Assembly (NCBI RefSeq): GCF_034424625.1
Contig: NZ_CP139976.1
Location: 2,294,001-2,358,000, forward strand
From: Janthinobacterium lividum
Lineage (GTDB): Bacteria; Pseudomonadota; Gammaproteobacteria; Burkholderiales; Burkholderiaceae_D
DNA: 64,000 nt
Direction of reading: 5' to 3'
The translations under genes were made by a program, and so were the position numbers. Below are positions 18,062 through 26,730 of the stretch, piece by piece. Numbering within the stretch: the first letter of the stretch is position 1; every line of letters begins with the position of its first letter. Under the pieces are notes generated by a model. The model saw nothing but the letters and a program-made list of their open reading frames with translations, searched no databases and was not told the DNA's origin.

Positions 18062-19108
18062 ATGCATATCATTTTTTCGAATTACCGCACCCTGGGCGGC
18101 GCCTTGCTGGCAGCGGCTTGCGTCCTTTCCCAGCCTGCCCGCGCCACGGCGGCACCCTCGGCGCCGGTCGGGAAAAGCCTGTCTTCCCTGTTGACAGGCG
18201 GCCCCTTGCCGCGCCTGAGCGAAGACCCGCAAGTGCGCGCCGCCCTGTTCGATTTCTTCGGTTACGCGCGCGGCAGCTACACGGAAGACGATGAACTGCT
18301 GCTGGCGCAGGCGCTTGAAGCGATCAGCGAAAAGCGCGACGCCACGCGCAGCGTGCTGGCCGATGGCCGCCAGTTGCTGGCCTCGATGAATGACCGCAAG
18401 CAGGGCCGCGAACGCGGCGCCATGCTGCTCGACAAGCGCGGCGCCATCATTGCCTTTGGCCTGGTCAACGGGCATTGCCGCCTGGAGGGGCAGCCGCTGG
18501 CGAAAGTCTGCAATCCCGATCCGAATGCGGTGCTGACGGTGTTCCACCGCAAGGGCATGTTGGTCGGGGATGCGGCGCCCTTGCTGGCCTGGGCCCGGCA
18601 ATTGCCGCCCATGCTGGCGCTGATCGCGGGCGACAAGGAAGCGGGCGCCGACGGGCAGAAGATCGCCAGCGTCGAATATGTGCTGGCGCAGCCGGCCCTG
18701 CCGGGCTGGAACCGCGCCCAGCTGCCGCCCGCGTATCCGCCGGCGCTGCTGCCACTGCTGCTCGATAAATCCACGGTGCTGACGTCGGCCGGCGCCGGCG
18801 TGTTTGCCTATCCGCTCACGCTGAAGGGCAAGAAACAGAACAATGTGCTGGACCATGCCGAAGGCCGCCCGCCGCGCGACCTGGAAGTGGCGCTGCGCAG
18901 CTATGCCAGCTTCGACACGGTGGTCGAGCGCTACCGCCAGCTGGCCAAGGGCGCCAGGCTGCAGCGCAATGAGCGCACGGCCTACCTCGATGGCGACATG
19001 GGGCAGGGCAGCTACCGCGTCTACATCCGCAACACGGGCGCTGATGGCGTGATGATCGACGTGGCGCTGTGGCAGCGCAAGCTGGTAGCCAGCCGCCAGG
19101 TCCGCTAG
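18062..19108 (+). CDS. Secreted protein of unknown function
   Basis: 348 residues from the ATG at 18062 (MHIIFSNYRTLGGALLAAACV), which begins a signal peptide ending near ARATA. The frame extends 13 codons upstream but without signal-like features. The mature part is soluble, with a single Cys pair (GHCRLE ... VCNPDP). I recognise no domain. It converges with the LRR/MORN pair and overlaps the LRR gene by 4 bp. Confidence 0.72.
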   Translation: MHIIFSNYRTLGGALLAAACVLSQPARATAAPSAPVGKSLSSLLTGGPLPRLSEDPQVRAALFDFFGYARGSYTEDDELLLAQALEAISEKRDATRSVLADGRQLLASMNDRKQGRERGAMLLDKRGAIIAFGLVNGHCRLEGQPLAKVCNPDPNAVLTVFHRKGMLVGDAAPLLAWARQLPPMLALIAGDKEAGADGQKIASVEYVLAQPALPGWNRAQLPPAYPPALLPLLLDKSTVLTSAGAGVFAYPLTLKGKKQNNVLDHAEGRPPRDLEVALRSYASFDTVVERYRQLAKGARLQRNERTAYLDGDMGQGSYRVYIRNTGADGVMIDVALWQRKLVASRQVR

Positions 19109-20139
19109 GTCAATACTGCGCGCGCGCTGTCGTAGCCCAGTTGCGCCAGCTGCGCGGCGATGGCGTCGTCGCGTGTTTTCCTGCCCGTGCGCAGGCGCAC
19201 GTGCGTCAGCGACGCGGGCATATCCTGCAGCAGTGCGTCGACGTCGAGCATGGTCTCGGATGCCGACAGCTGACGCAGTGCGGGCAGGGCGGCGAGGCCG
19301 GGCAGGCTGTCGAGTGTCTTGCAGGTGTGCAGGTCCAGGCGTTCGAGCACGGGATTGGCCCCCAGCGCGATCTGCCGCAGCTTGATCTGGTCTTCCACCC
19401 ATAGCGCCTGCAGCAGCGGGAAACGGCCGATATCGCCCAGCGTTTCCAGGCCGCGCACGCGTATCACTTCCAGTTTCTTCAACAGCGGCGCCTCGATGTG
19501 CGCGAGCGATTCGCGGCCGCCCAATTGCAGCAGCAGCCGGTCCAGACGGCCCATCGCCGAGATGAAATCCAGCGGTACCTTGTTCTTGATGCGATACAGC
19601 GACAGCTCATGCAGCGCCGGCAGGCTGGCCAGAGTGTCGATGTGCTGATGGTGGCCCTCGATGACCAGGCTGGCCAGGTGCGCGTAGTGGCGCAGGGGTG
19701 CCAGGTCGATATTGTTCTTGGCCGATTCGCCCAGGTTCAGGTATTCGAGGCCGCGCAAATTGTCCAGCTGCAGGATGTCGCCCTCCGCCAGCTGGTAGAC
19801 GCCCAGGCTCAGGCGCTTGAGATGCCGCAGCTCGCCCAGCACTTCCAGATGGATGGCTTGCCAGTGGCAATCGATGGACAGGCTGGCCACATGCGGCAGC
19901 GCGCGCAGGATGCGGGCATCGAACACCCTCGGGTCATAGCCGTAGATGCGGATGGTCAGCGCCGTGCCGCAGGTGGCGGCCAGGGCGTCGAGGTCGGCCA
20001 GCAGCGGCCCTGGCTCGGCCAGGGTATTGAACTGTACCAGCACCTGCTGGCCGCTGGCGATGGCGGCGCGGATCGCCTCCGCGTCGATGCGCTCGGGGTT
20101 CTGGATGCACTGCGGCTGTCTTGTTTGCGTCATTGTCAT
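19105..20139 (-). CDS. Leucine-rich-repeat protein
   Basis: 344 residues from the ATG at 20139 (MTMTQTRQPQ). Several ~23-residue repeats with the pattern LxxLxLxxN/xL are visible (LRGLEYLNLGESAKNNI, LPALHELSLYRIKN, FPLLQALWVEDQIKL, NPVLERLDLHTCKTL). There is no signal peptide, so it is likely cytoplasmic. Its ATG overlaps the stop of the MORN-repeat gene in an ATGA, so the two are coupled. LRR proteins of this kind usually bind other proteins; the partner is unknown. Confidence 0.78.
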   Translation of the reverse strand: MTMTQTRQPQCIQNPERIDAEAIRAAIASGQQVLVQFNTLAEPGPLLADLDALAATCGTALTIRIYGYDPRVFDARILRALPHVASLSIDCHWQAIHLEVLGELRHLKRLSLGVYQLAEGDILQLDNLRGLEYLNLGESAKNNIDLAPLRHYAHLASLVIEGHHQHIDTLASLPALHELSLYRIKNKVPLDFISAMGRLDRLLLQLGGRESLAHIEAPLLKKLEVIRVRGLETLGDIGRFPLLQALWVEDQIKLRQIALGANPVLERLDLHTCKTLDSLPGLAALPALRQLSASETMLDVDALLQDMPASLTHVRLRTGRKTRDDAIAAQLAQLGYDSARAVLT

Positions 20140-22190
20140 AGTCCTATCGGATAGTCCACCTTCCTGGGGGGCGGGCAGCCTTCCGGCCCGGGGAACGTCT
20201 GCTTGCCCGTGTCGTCGTAGCGCTTGCCGCACTCCACGAGCACGCGCTTGCGGAAGGTGTAGACGCTGGCCACCTTGCCGTTCGGGTGGTAGCAGATATT
20301 GTCGCCGTCGCGGTCGGCCGAGCCATAGCTGATCATGGTCTGGCCATTCACCGTGCGCGTGCTGTGGCCGCTGCGCGGCTCCGTGCATTTGAGCTGGCCG
20401 CTTTCGTAATAGGCGTTGACGACGGAGGTGTCGGCGGCGCGGTCGACCAGCAGTTCGTCCTTGCGCTTGCCGTTCGGGTAGTTCGAATAGCCTTCCTGGC
20501 GCTGGCCATACTGGAATGCATAGTAATACTGCGGCTTGCCGTCCGGGTAGTACATGTGGTGGTACTCGCATACGTCGTCGCGCGTGCTGCCGTACTCCTT
20601 GAAGGTGCAGCGGTGGATGTCGTTGAGCAGCTGGCCGTCCTCATAATACTCGCGCAGGTGCGTGAGCAGGCGGCCCTGGTCGATGACAGCCAGGCGTTCC
20701 GGCTTGCCGTTCGGGTAGTAGCGCGCATCCAGGCCCTGCTTCTTGCCGTTGTCCCATAGGGTATCGAGGCGCAGGATCTTGCCGCTGTCGTCGAACGCCT
20801 GCTCGCGCCCATCGAGCTGGCCGTTGCGGTAGATAGCCGTGTAGACCACGTATTCCTTGCCGGCCGGGCCCAGATAGCGGGTGCGGCTGCCATCGAGCAC
20901 GCCCGCCTGGTAATGGTCGCGCACGCGCAGCGCGCCTTGCGCATCCTTGTCGAGGGCCTCGCCCTGTTTTTTGCCTTGCACGAAAGTGACGCTTTGCGTG
21001 ACCTTGTCTTTGAGCTTGAGCTTCCACGGCCCGTCGCGCAAGCCGTCGATAAAGCTGCCGTCGCCGTCTTCCGTGATCCACGCGCCATGGCGCGTGCCGT
21101 TTACGTAGTTGCCGCGCGTTTGCAGCTTGCCGCCCATGCTGCGTTCGTGCGGGCCGTTCAGCTGGCCGCCCGCATAGGTGTCGAAGCCCGTCACTTCCTC
21201 TGCATCGGCATAGTTGACGACGATCCAGCGGCCTTCGCGCTTGCCGGCCCGGTACATGCCACTCTCGCTCTGCCTGGGATAATTGAAGTGCCACATGCCT
21301 TCCTGCAGGCCGTTGACGTAATGGCCTTTTTCGCTGCCTTCGTGCATGCCTTCGCGTACCCACAGTCCCTGGCGCTTGCCTTTCACGTATTCGCCCCGCT
21401 CGACCACCGAGCCGTCGTCCCAGGCCAGGCTGTAGATGACGGACGGGCCATCTGCGCTGCCCGTGAATTGCTTCGGCGCCGTTTCCCACGTCACTTGCCA
21501 CAGGCGGTAGTTGGGCAGGATGCCCGCGCCCGCATCGCTGTACAGGGTGTAGCTGGCGGTGAGAAAACGCTCGCCTTTCTTTTGGAAGGTTTTCTTGTAG
21601 GTGATGGCGTTCTTGCCGCCGGCCGCCACGGGCTTGCCGTCATCGCTGTAGTAGCCGACGATGGTGCCTTGCGTATGGTCGATGGCGTCGAAGTCCGCAT
21701 TGCCGCTCTTGCCGCGCGGGACGCTGTAGTCCATCGGCGCCAGCTTGGCCAGCGCGGCCTTGACCTGGCCCGCGTTGGGAGCACTGCTTTGCGCCACGAT
21801 GCGGTTCAAGGCTGGCTGCAAGCCATCGAGGCGCCGGTATTTGCCGGAGCTGCGGTGATAGCGGTAGGCGCGCAAGCCGTTCTTGTCGCCCTGGCGCAGC
21901 AGCACCAGCATGGTTTGCACGCTGTCGTCCGTCTCCTGGTCCAGTGACGCGTAGAAGACGGAGCGGATGACGGCGTTGCCGAACTGGTCGAGCAAAATGG
22001 GTTTCGCGCTACCGCTCTTGCACTCGCAGTAATAGCCGTTGACGCCTTCTTTTTCCTTGAGGAAGGCGATATCGAGGCCGCTGTCCTGCGAGGCACTGAT
22101 GGCGGGATGGGCGAGGCTCTTGCCTTCATAAAAGGGCGCGCCGTGGGCGAGGGCGGAGCAAAGCAGCAAGGGCAGAAGCAGACGTTTCAT
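20136..22190 (-). CDS. Large MORN-repeat (YwqK-like) secreted protein
   Basis: 684 residues from the ATG at 22190 (MKRLLLPLLLCSALAHG), a clear signal peptide. The C-terminal ~450 residues carry many MORN-variant repeats (for example YVKGKRQGLWVREG, YVNGLQEGMWHF, YPNGKPERLAVID, YPDGKPQYYYAF), the type grouped with YwqK. The N-terminal ~230 residues are a separate unrecognised domain with a CEC motif. MORN repeats fold into beta-hairpin sheets and bind lipid or protein. Co-translation with a cytoplasmic LRR protein is unusual. Function unknown. Confidence 0.78.
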   Translation of the reverse strand: MKRLLLPLLLCSALAHGAPFYEGKSLAHPAISASQDSGLDIAFLKEKEGVNGYYCECKSGSAKPILLDQFGNAVIRSVFYASLDQETDDSVQTMLVLLRQGDKNGLRAYRYHRSSGKYRRLDGLQPALNRIVAQSSAPNAGQVKAALAKLAPMDYSVPRGKSGNADFDAIDHTQGTIVGYYSDDGKPVAAGGKNAITYKKTFQKKGERFLTASYTLYSDAGAGILPNYRLWQVTWETAPKQFTGSADGPSVIYSLAWDDGSVVERGEYVKGKRQGLWVREGMHEGSEKGHYVNGLQEGMWHFNYPRQSESGMYRAGKREGRWIVVNYADAEEVTGFDTYAGGQLNGPHERSMGGKLQTRGNYVNGTRHGAWITEDGDGSFIDGLRDGPWKLKLKDKVTQSVTFVQGKKQGEALDKDAQGALRVRDHYQAGVLDGSRTRYLGPAGKEYVVYTAIYRNGQLDGREQAFDDSGKILRLDTLWDNGKKQGLDARYYPNGKPERLAVIDQGRLLTHLREYYEDGQLLNDIHRCTFKEYGSTRDDVCEYHHMYYPDGKPQYYYAFQYGQRQEGYSNYPNGKRKDELLVDRAADTSVVNAYYESGQLKCTEPRSGHSTRTVNGQTMISYGSADRDGDNICYHPNGKVASVYTFRKRVLVECGKRYDDTGKQTFPGPEGCPPPRKVDYPIGL

Positions 22191-22286
22191 CGTGGGGCTG
22201 GCGCCGGGGCGCCGCAATGGAAAGGCCACGATTCTGCCTGCGTTCTTACTTGTGGGCAAATACGCCCCTATCGTGCGCGCCCCGGT

Positions 22287-22832
22287 TCAAGGCTGGTGCG
22301 CGGCGCAAAAATCCAGCAGCAGCTGTTCGCCGTCCGGCCAGGGGCCGTAGCCGGCGTCGCCGTTGATATGGCCGGCGTCGCCGATCATGGTGAAATCGCT
22401 GCCCCAGGCGGCGGCAAACGCGCGTGCCCGCGCGAAGCTGACGTAGGGATCATCGCTGCTGGCCACCACCAGGCTGGGAAACGGCAAGGCTTGCAGCGGC
22501 ATCGGCGCAAAGCCCGTCGTGCCGGACGGGTAGGAGGGCGCTTCCACATCGCTGGGGGCGACGAGGAAGGCGCCGGCGATCTTGTGCGGCGAGCCGCTGG
22601 CCGCCCAGTGGGCCACCAGCGTGCAAGCCAGGCTGTGCGCGGCCAGCACGGGCGGGCGCTCGCAGGCGGCGATGGCGCGATCGAGTTCCGCCACCCATTC
22701 GTCCTTGTCCGGCGTCTGCCATTCCCGGTGCGGCACGCGCGACCATTGCGGGTGGCGCGCTTCCCAATGGGTTTGCCAGTGCAGCGGCCCGGAATTCCAC
22801 AGGCCGGCCAGGGTCAGGACGAGAGGCGACAT
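22287..22832 (-). CDS. RBBP9/YdeN-family serine hydrolase
   Basis: 181 residues, typical for this compact alpha/beta-hydrolase family. Features are the N-terminal LTLAGLWNSGPLHWQTHW, the nucleophile elbow AHSLACTL and the late GDAGHINGDAGYGPWPDG, which carries the catalytic His and the GHINxxSG-like region. It lies 9 bp downstream of the kynA stop on the same strand, so it may be transcribed with the kynurenine genes. The substrate is unknown. Confidence 0.85.
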   Translation of the reverse strand: MSPLVLTLAGLWNSGPLHWQTHWEARHPQWSRVPHREWQTPDKDEWVAELDRAIAACERPPVLAAHSLACTLVAHWAASGSPHKIAGAFLVAPSDVEAPSYPSGTTGFAPMPLQALPFPSLVVASSDDPYVSFARARAFAAAWGSDFTMIGDAGHINGDAGYGPWPDGEQLLLDFCAAHQP

Positions 22833-22841
22833 CGATGCTCC

Positions 22842-23729
22842 TTAAAGTTCGGTACGCAAGGCGAATAACTCCGGGAACAATACCACGTCGAGCATCTTGC
22901 GCAAATAGCTCACGCCCGCCGTGCCGCCCGTGCCCGTCTTGAAGCCGATGATGCGCTCGACCGTCGTTACATGGCGGAAGCGCCAGAAGCGGAAGGCCGT
23001 TTCCAGGTCGACCAGCTTTTCGGCCAGTTCGTACAGGGCCCAGTGTTTCGACGGGTCGCGGTAGACTTCCAGCCACGCCGCCTTTACCGACGCGTCGGAG
23101 GCGGTCGGCAGGGTCCAGTCGGCGTTCAGCCGCTCGGCGGAGATGGGCAAGCCGCTGCGCGCCAGCAGCTTGATCGACTCATCGTAGACGGATGGCGCGC
23201 GCAGGGCGGCGTCGAGCACTTTGTAGTTTTCCGGTGCCGTCGTATGCACGTTGAGCAGGGCGGCGTTCTTGTTCCCCAGGATGAATTCGATTTCGCGGTA
23301 CTGGAAGGACTGGAAGCCGGACGAGGCGCCCAGATAGGGGCGGATAGCCGTGTATTCGGGCGGCGTCATGGTGGCCAGTACGTCCCAGGCATGCACCAGC
23401 TGGTCCATGATGCGCGCCACGCGGGCCAGCATTTTGAAGGCGGGCGCCAGGTCGCCGCTTTGCAGGTTGGCGCGCACGGCGTGCATTTCGTGCAGCATCA
23501 GCTTCATCCACAATTCGCTCGTCTGGTGCTGCACGATGAACAGCATCTCGTTGTGGTTCGGCGACAGCGGATGCTGGGCCGTGAGGATGCGGTCCAGCGC
23601 CAGGTAGTTGCCGTAGCTCATAGATTCGCTGAAATCCATCTGCGCGCCATGCCACTGCGCATCCTGGCCGCCGGCATGCATGGGGCAGCCGCTGGTGTTT
23701 TCCTTGTTCATATTCTTGTCGTCGCTCAT
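22842..23729 (-). CDS. kynA: Tryptophan 2,3-dioxygenase
   Basis: 295 residues from the ATG at 23729 ([18 protein letters not shown]). The heme-enzyme signatures are clear: [18 protein letters not shown], the distal-histidine region [16 protein letters not shown], and [20 protein letters not shown] near the C-terminus (RF... written in the gene as [13 protein letters not shown]). It opens the indole ring of L-tryptophan to N-formylkynurenine, the first step of the kynurenine pathway. It lies 8 bp after kynU on the same strand. Confidence 0.97.
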   Translation of the reverse strand: MSDDKNMNKENTSGCPMHAGGQDAQWHGAQMDFSESMSYGNYLALDRILTAQHPLSPNHNEMLFIVQHQTSELWMKLMLHEMHAVRANLQSGDLAPAFKMLARVARIMDQLVHAWDVLATMTPPEYTAIRPYLGASSGFQSFQYREIEFILGNKNAALLNVHTTAPENYKVLDAALRAPSVYDESIKLLARSGLPISAERLNADWTLPTASDASVKAAWLEVYRDPSKHWALYELAEKLVDLETAFRFWRFRHVTTVERIIGFKTGTGGTAGVSYLRKMLDVVLFPELFALRTEL

Positions 23730-23737
23730 GGGATGGC

Positions 23738-25000
23738 TCAGGTGACCGCATCGCGCTTGGCGGCGATGTCGTAGGCTAGTGTGTCGAGGATGTCGCGCAG
23801 GATTTCCACGGCATCCCACACGTCGGCAAAGCTCGTGTACAGGGGCGTGAAGCCAAAGCGCATGATGGCCGGTTCGCGGTAGTCGCCGATCACGCCGCGC
23901 GCGATCAGCGCCTGCATCACGGCATAGCCGTGCGGGTGCGTGAAGCTGACCTGGCTGCCGCGCCGCGCATGCTCGCGCGGGGTGACGAGGCCCAGCGGAT
24001 GGCTGGCGCAGCGCTGTTCCACCAGCGCGATGAACAGGTCCGTCAGGGCCAGCGACTTGCGGCGGATGGCTTCCATGCTCGTTTGCGCAAAGATATCGAG
24101 GCCGCATTCGACGAGGGCCAGCGAGAGTATCGGCTGCGTGCCGCACAGGGCGCGGGCGATGCCGTCGGCGGGCGCGAAGCCCGGCTCCATGGCGAACGGC
24201 GTGGCGTGGCCCCACCAGCCGGACAAAGGCTGGCGGAAGCGCGCCTGGTGTTTTTCCGGCACCCAGATGAAGGCGGGCGAGCCGGGACCGCCATTCAGGT
24301 ATTTATAGGTGCAGCCGACGGCCAGGTCGGCGCCGGCGCCGTTCAGGTCCAGCGGCACGGCGCCGGCCGAATGGGCCAGGTCCCACAGTGCCAGCGCGCC
24401 CTGCGCGTGGCAATGGCTGCTGATGGCGGCCATGTCGTGCTGGTAGCCCGTACGGTAATTGACGTGCGTGAGCATGGCGACGGCGCAATCGGCATCGATG
24501 GCTTGCGCCAGTTCGTCGGGGCTGTCGACCAGGCGCAGCTGGTAGCCGCGGTCGAGCCAGGCGGCCAGGCCTTGCGCCATGTACAGGTCGGTGGGGAAGT
24601 TGCTGCGTTCGCTGACGATGATTCTGCGCGCGGCCTGCGCAGGATCGCTGGCTTGCATCTGCAGGGCGGCGGCCAGGGCCTTGAACAGGTTGACGGAGGT
24701 GGTATCGGTGATCACCACTTCGCCCGTGCCGGCGCCCAGCAGCGGAGCCAGGCGATCGCCCAGGCGCTTGGGCAGGTCGAACCAGCCGGCCGTATTCCAG
24801 CTGCGGATCAGGTCCGTGCCCCATTCTGCCGTGATGACGTGCTGGGCGCGGGCCAGCGCCGCCTTCGGCCGCGCACCCAGGGAATTGCCGTCGAGGTAAA
24901 TCACGCCCTGCGGCAAATCGAATTGCTGGCGCAGGGGCGCGAGGGGATCATCGAGATCGCGCGCGCTGCAGTCTTGTCGAGAAATCATGGTGGCTTTCAT
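23738..25000 (-). CDS. kynU: Kynureninase
   Basis: 420 residues. This fold-type I PLP enzyme converts kynurenine to anthranilate and alanine. Signatures are [27 protein letters not shown], the cofactor region [15 protein letters not shown] and the Schiff-base lysine in [16 protein letters not shown]. It is the first gene of the kynU-kynA-hydrolase operon. An alternative start is the ATG at 24988. kynB (formamidase), commonly linked to these genes, is not in the window. Confidence 0.95.
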   Translation of the reverse strand: MKATMISRQDCSARDLDDPLAPLRQQFDLPQGVIYLDGNSLGARPKAALARAQHVITAEWGTDLIRSWNTAGWFDLPKRLGDRLAPLLGAGTGEVVITDTTSVNLFKALAAALQMQASDPAQAARRIIVSERSNFPTDLYMAQGLAAWLDRGYQLRLVDSPDELAQAIDADCAVAMLTHVNYRTGYQHDMAAISSHCHAQGALALWDLAHSAGAVPLDLNGAGADLAVGCTYKYLNGGPGSPAFIWVPEKHQARFRQPLSGWWGHATPFAMEPGFAPADGIARALCGTQPILSLALVECGLDIFAQTSMEAIRRKSLALTDLFIALVEQRCASHPLGLVTPREHARRGSQVSFTHPHGYAVMQALIARGVIGDYREPAIMRFGFTPLYTSFADVWDAVEILRDILDTLAYDIAAKRDAVT

Positions 25001-25180
25001 ATTGATACTTATCTGGATGGCATGATATTGCTTGAGGCTTAAAGTATCACGCGGAAGTGGCAGTGTAGCAAATCCTCGCCGCGAAGCGCGGTTCCGGGCA
25101 TGGAAAGACGGCGAAAAATGCCCGCTTGTGGGGCGTCAACGAAAGAAATCACGATTTTTAAAAATATTTTCAAAAACCCC

Positions 25181-25207
25181 TAAAGTTCTGCGATTCGCTG
25201 CCGACAA
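25181..25207 (+). promoter_or_regulatory. FliA (sigma-28)-like promoter 1 upstream of flhD
   Basis: TAAAGTTC, 11 bases, GCCGACAA; the consensus is TAAAGTTT-N11-GCCGATAA. Thirteen or more of the core bases match and the spacer is exact. An AT-rich run precedes the -35 element. The predicted transcription start is ~380 bp before flhD. Confidence 0.6.
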
Positions 25208-25278
25208 CAGATACATGAACGCCGGTAATCGGTCAGGGCAGCGCTGGAAATATTTTAAATATTTTTTAAAAAAAGCCC

Positions 25279-25305
25279 TAAAGTTCCTGCCAAGGCGGCC
25301 GTTAT
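25279..25305 (+). promoter_or_regulatory. FliA (sigma-28)-like promoter 2 upstream of flhD
   Basis: TAAAGTTC, 11 bases, GCCGTTAT, 98 bp downstream of the first match. It is also preceded by an A/T-rich run ending in CCC. The -35 octamer is identical to promoter 1; the -10 octamer keeps GCCG but drifts afterwards. Confidence 0.5.
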
Positions 25306-25338
25306 CTCAGTAGACAGGCTTGATTCTTATCAAGTTGT

Positions 25339-25362
25339 TGTAAAAAAGTGATATTTTTTACA
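25339..25362. repeat. Perfect AT-rich inverted repeat before flhD
   Basis: TGTAAAAAA (25339-25347) and TTTTTTACA (25354-25362) are exact reverse complements, separated by six bases (GTGATA). The dyad has almost no GC in its arms, so it suits a DNA operator better than a terminator. Confidence 0.6.
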
Positions 25363-25441
25363 GGCCAAAAGTCGGGCAAATCCGGCACAGGGCCAACCTC
25401 CCACATCCGCGCCGTTACTGGCGTGCGACCATGATCGAGTA

Positions 25442-25460
25442 GTGTTTGTCAGACAAACAC
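25442..25460. promoter_or_regulatory. 19-bp perfect palindrome, candidate operator
   Basis: GTGTTTGTC-A-GACAAACAC: nine-base arms around one central base, 135 bp before the flhD ATG. The TTGTCxGACAA core resembles operators of dimeric HTH repressors such as GntR/FadR-type proteins, but the cognate regulator is not identifiable here. Confidence 0.6.
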
Positions 25461-25594
25461 CTACGATCCCATCCGCTATTCCCCGACCAAAAATACAGCG
25501 CTACGCCTCTGTTGCGTTTAATGTTGCTCCTGCAGAATGTATCTCACTGGCAACACACAACGCCAGCTGAATTCAACGGATTGAGGAGATGGAA

Positions 25595-25912
25595 ATGACT
25601 GCTAACGACATGATGGCTGAGATTCGCGACGCTAACCTGAGCTACCTGATGCTGGCCCAGCAAATGATTCGTGCGGACAAAGTAACGGCCATCTTCCGTT
25701 TGGGCATTGCCGCCGAAATCGCCGAACTGATCGAAGGCATGAGCAATGCCCAGATACTGAAGCTGGCTGGTGGCAACATGATGCTGGCCCGTTTCCGCTT
25801 CGACGACAGCGCCATCCTGGGCATGTTGACGAACTACAATAAAGACCGTTCGCTGGCACAATCGCATGCTGCCATCCTGATGGCCGGCCAGGGCGTCGAA
25901 GAAATCGCCTAA
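25595..25912 (+). CDS. flhD: Flagellar transcriptional activator FlhD
   Basis: 105 residues from the ATG at 25595, preferred over 25589 because GAGGAG (25583-25588) lies six bases before it. The sequence is typical of FlhD (MMAEIRDANLSYLMLAQQMI, then DKVTAIFRLGI), an all-helical dimer that joins FlhC to form the FlhD4C2 activator of class II flagellar genes. flhC follows after 146 bp, a longer gap than in enterobacteria. Confidence 0.97.
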   Translation: MTANDMMAEIRDANLSYLMLAQQMIRADKVTAIFRLGIAAEIAELIEGMSNAQILKLAGGNMMLARFRFDDSAILGMLTNYNKDRSLAQSHAAILMAGQGVEEIA

Positions 25913-26020
25913 GGTTCCCATCAAAACGTCCATGGCGGTGTTGCATTGCCTCGCCGTACATTCGTACTGTCGTCGGCAACGCGCCTTGCCCTGAACATTT
26001 TTCTGGCAACCTTGTTAGGC

Positions 26021-26045
26021 AGTATCAGTCAGTATCAGTCAGTAG
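26021..26045 (+). repeat. 10-bp tandem repeat in the flhD-flhC gap
   Basis: AGTATCAGTC occurs twice in tandem (26021-26030, 26031-26040) followed by a partial third copy (AGTAG). It lies just upstream of the flhC ribosome-binding site (GTGGAG) and could vary in copy number. Confidence 0.55.
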
Positions 26046-26058
26046 TGGAGTACACAGC

Positions 26059-26619
26059 ATGGCCAAAAAAAGTGTCGTATCGGAAGCGCAGGAAATCCAG
26101 CTGGCCATCGAATTGATACAGCTGGGCGCCCGTTTGCAACTGCTGGAGACGGAAGTCTCGCTGTCGCGCGAACGCCTGCTGAATCTGTACAAGGAATTGA
26201 AGGGCGTCTCGCCGCCCAAGGGCATGCTGCCATTTTCCACCGACTGGTTCATTACCTGGCAACCGAATATCCATTCCTCGCTGTTCATCAATATCCATAA
26301 ATTCCTCGTCGACCACGCCGGCGCCACGGGCATCGAAGCCGTGATGAAGGCCTATAAACTGTATCTGGAACAAATGCCGCCCGAAGCGGGTGAAGAGCCG
26401 CTGCTGTCGCTGACGCGGGCCTGGACCCTGGTGCGCTTTTTCAGCAGCAAGATGCTGGACATGGCGCCCTGCGGCAAGTGCGGCGGCAAGTTTGTCGTCA
26501 ACTGCCTCGACCTGAACGCCGATTATGTATGCGGCCTGTGCCACATGCCTTCGCGTGCCGGCAAGACCAAGAAGGCGCGCGATGAAGCGGCCGCTGCCGT
26601 GCCGGGCGTGGTTGCCTGA
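26059..26619 (+). CDS. flhC: Flagellar transcriptional activator FlhC
   Basis: 186 residues. FlhC signatures include QEIQLAIELIQLGARLQLLE, a DNA-binding helical core, and the zinc site formed by C138, C141, C158 and C161 (CGKC ... CGLC). It partners FlhD in the master regulator complex. The C-terminal tail after residue 165 is Ala/Lys-rich. A terminator follows 27 bp later. Confidence 0.97.
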   Translation: MAKKSVVSEAQEIQLAIELIQLGARLQLLETEVSLSRERLLNLYKELKGVSPPKGMLPFSTDWFITWQPNIHSSLFINIHKFLVDHAGATGIEAVMKAYKLYLEQMPPEAGEEPLLSLTRAWTLVRFFSSKMLDMAPCGKCGGKFVVNCLDLNADYVCGLCHMPSRAGKTKKARDEAAAAVPGVVA

Positions 26620-26646
26620 GCCGTACATATATATAAGACAGAGAGC

Positions 26647-26684
26647 AAGCCGGAGCCGGTCGCCTGACCGCACTCCGGCTTTTT
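26647..26684 (+). terminator. Rho-independent terminator after flhC
   Basis: AAGCCGGAG ... CTCCGGCTT stem with an inner CGGTC/GACCG stem, followed by a T run. It separates flhDC from the next genes. Confidence 0.85.
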
Positions 26685-26730
26685 CATGCTGCTTTCGCTT
26701 ACACTGGCGTTTTCCTCCTTTGGCTATTCC

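Larger units (their letters stand above)
25001..25594 (+). promoter_or_regulatory. Long regulatory region upstream of flhD
   Basis: About 590 bases without a convincing gene. An open frame at 25032-25313 runs across the promoter motifs and looks non-coding. The region holds two FliA-type promoter matches, a 24-bp AT-rich perfect inverted repeat and a 19-bp perfect palindrome, each listed separately. This is typical of a heavily regulated master-operon leader and probably gives a long 5' UTR. Confidence 0.7.

Noticed and set aside
25032..25313. Open reading frame in the flhD leader, 93 codons, Lys/Arg-rich.
   Set aside because: It crosses both FliA-type promoter matches and AT-rich runs, has no good ribosome-binding site and no family-like features, so it is probably non-coding.
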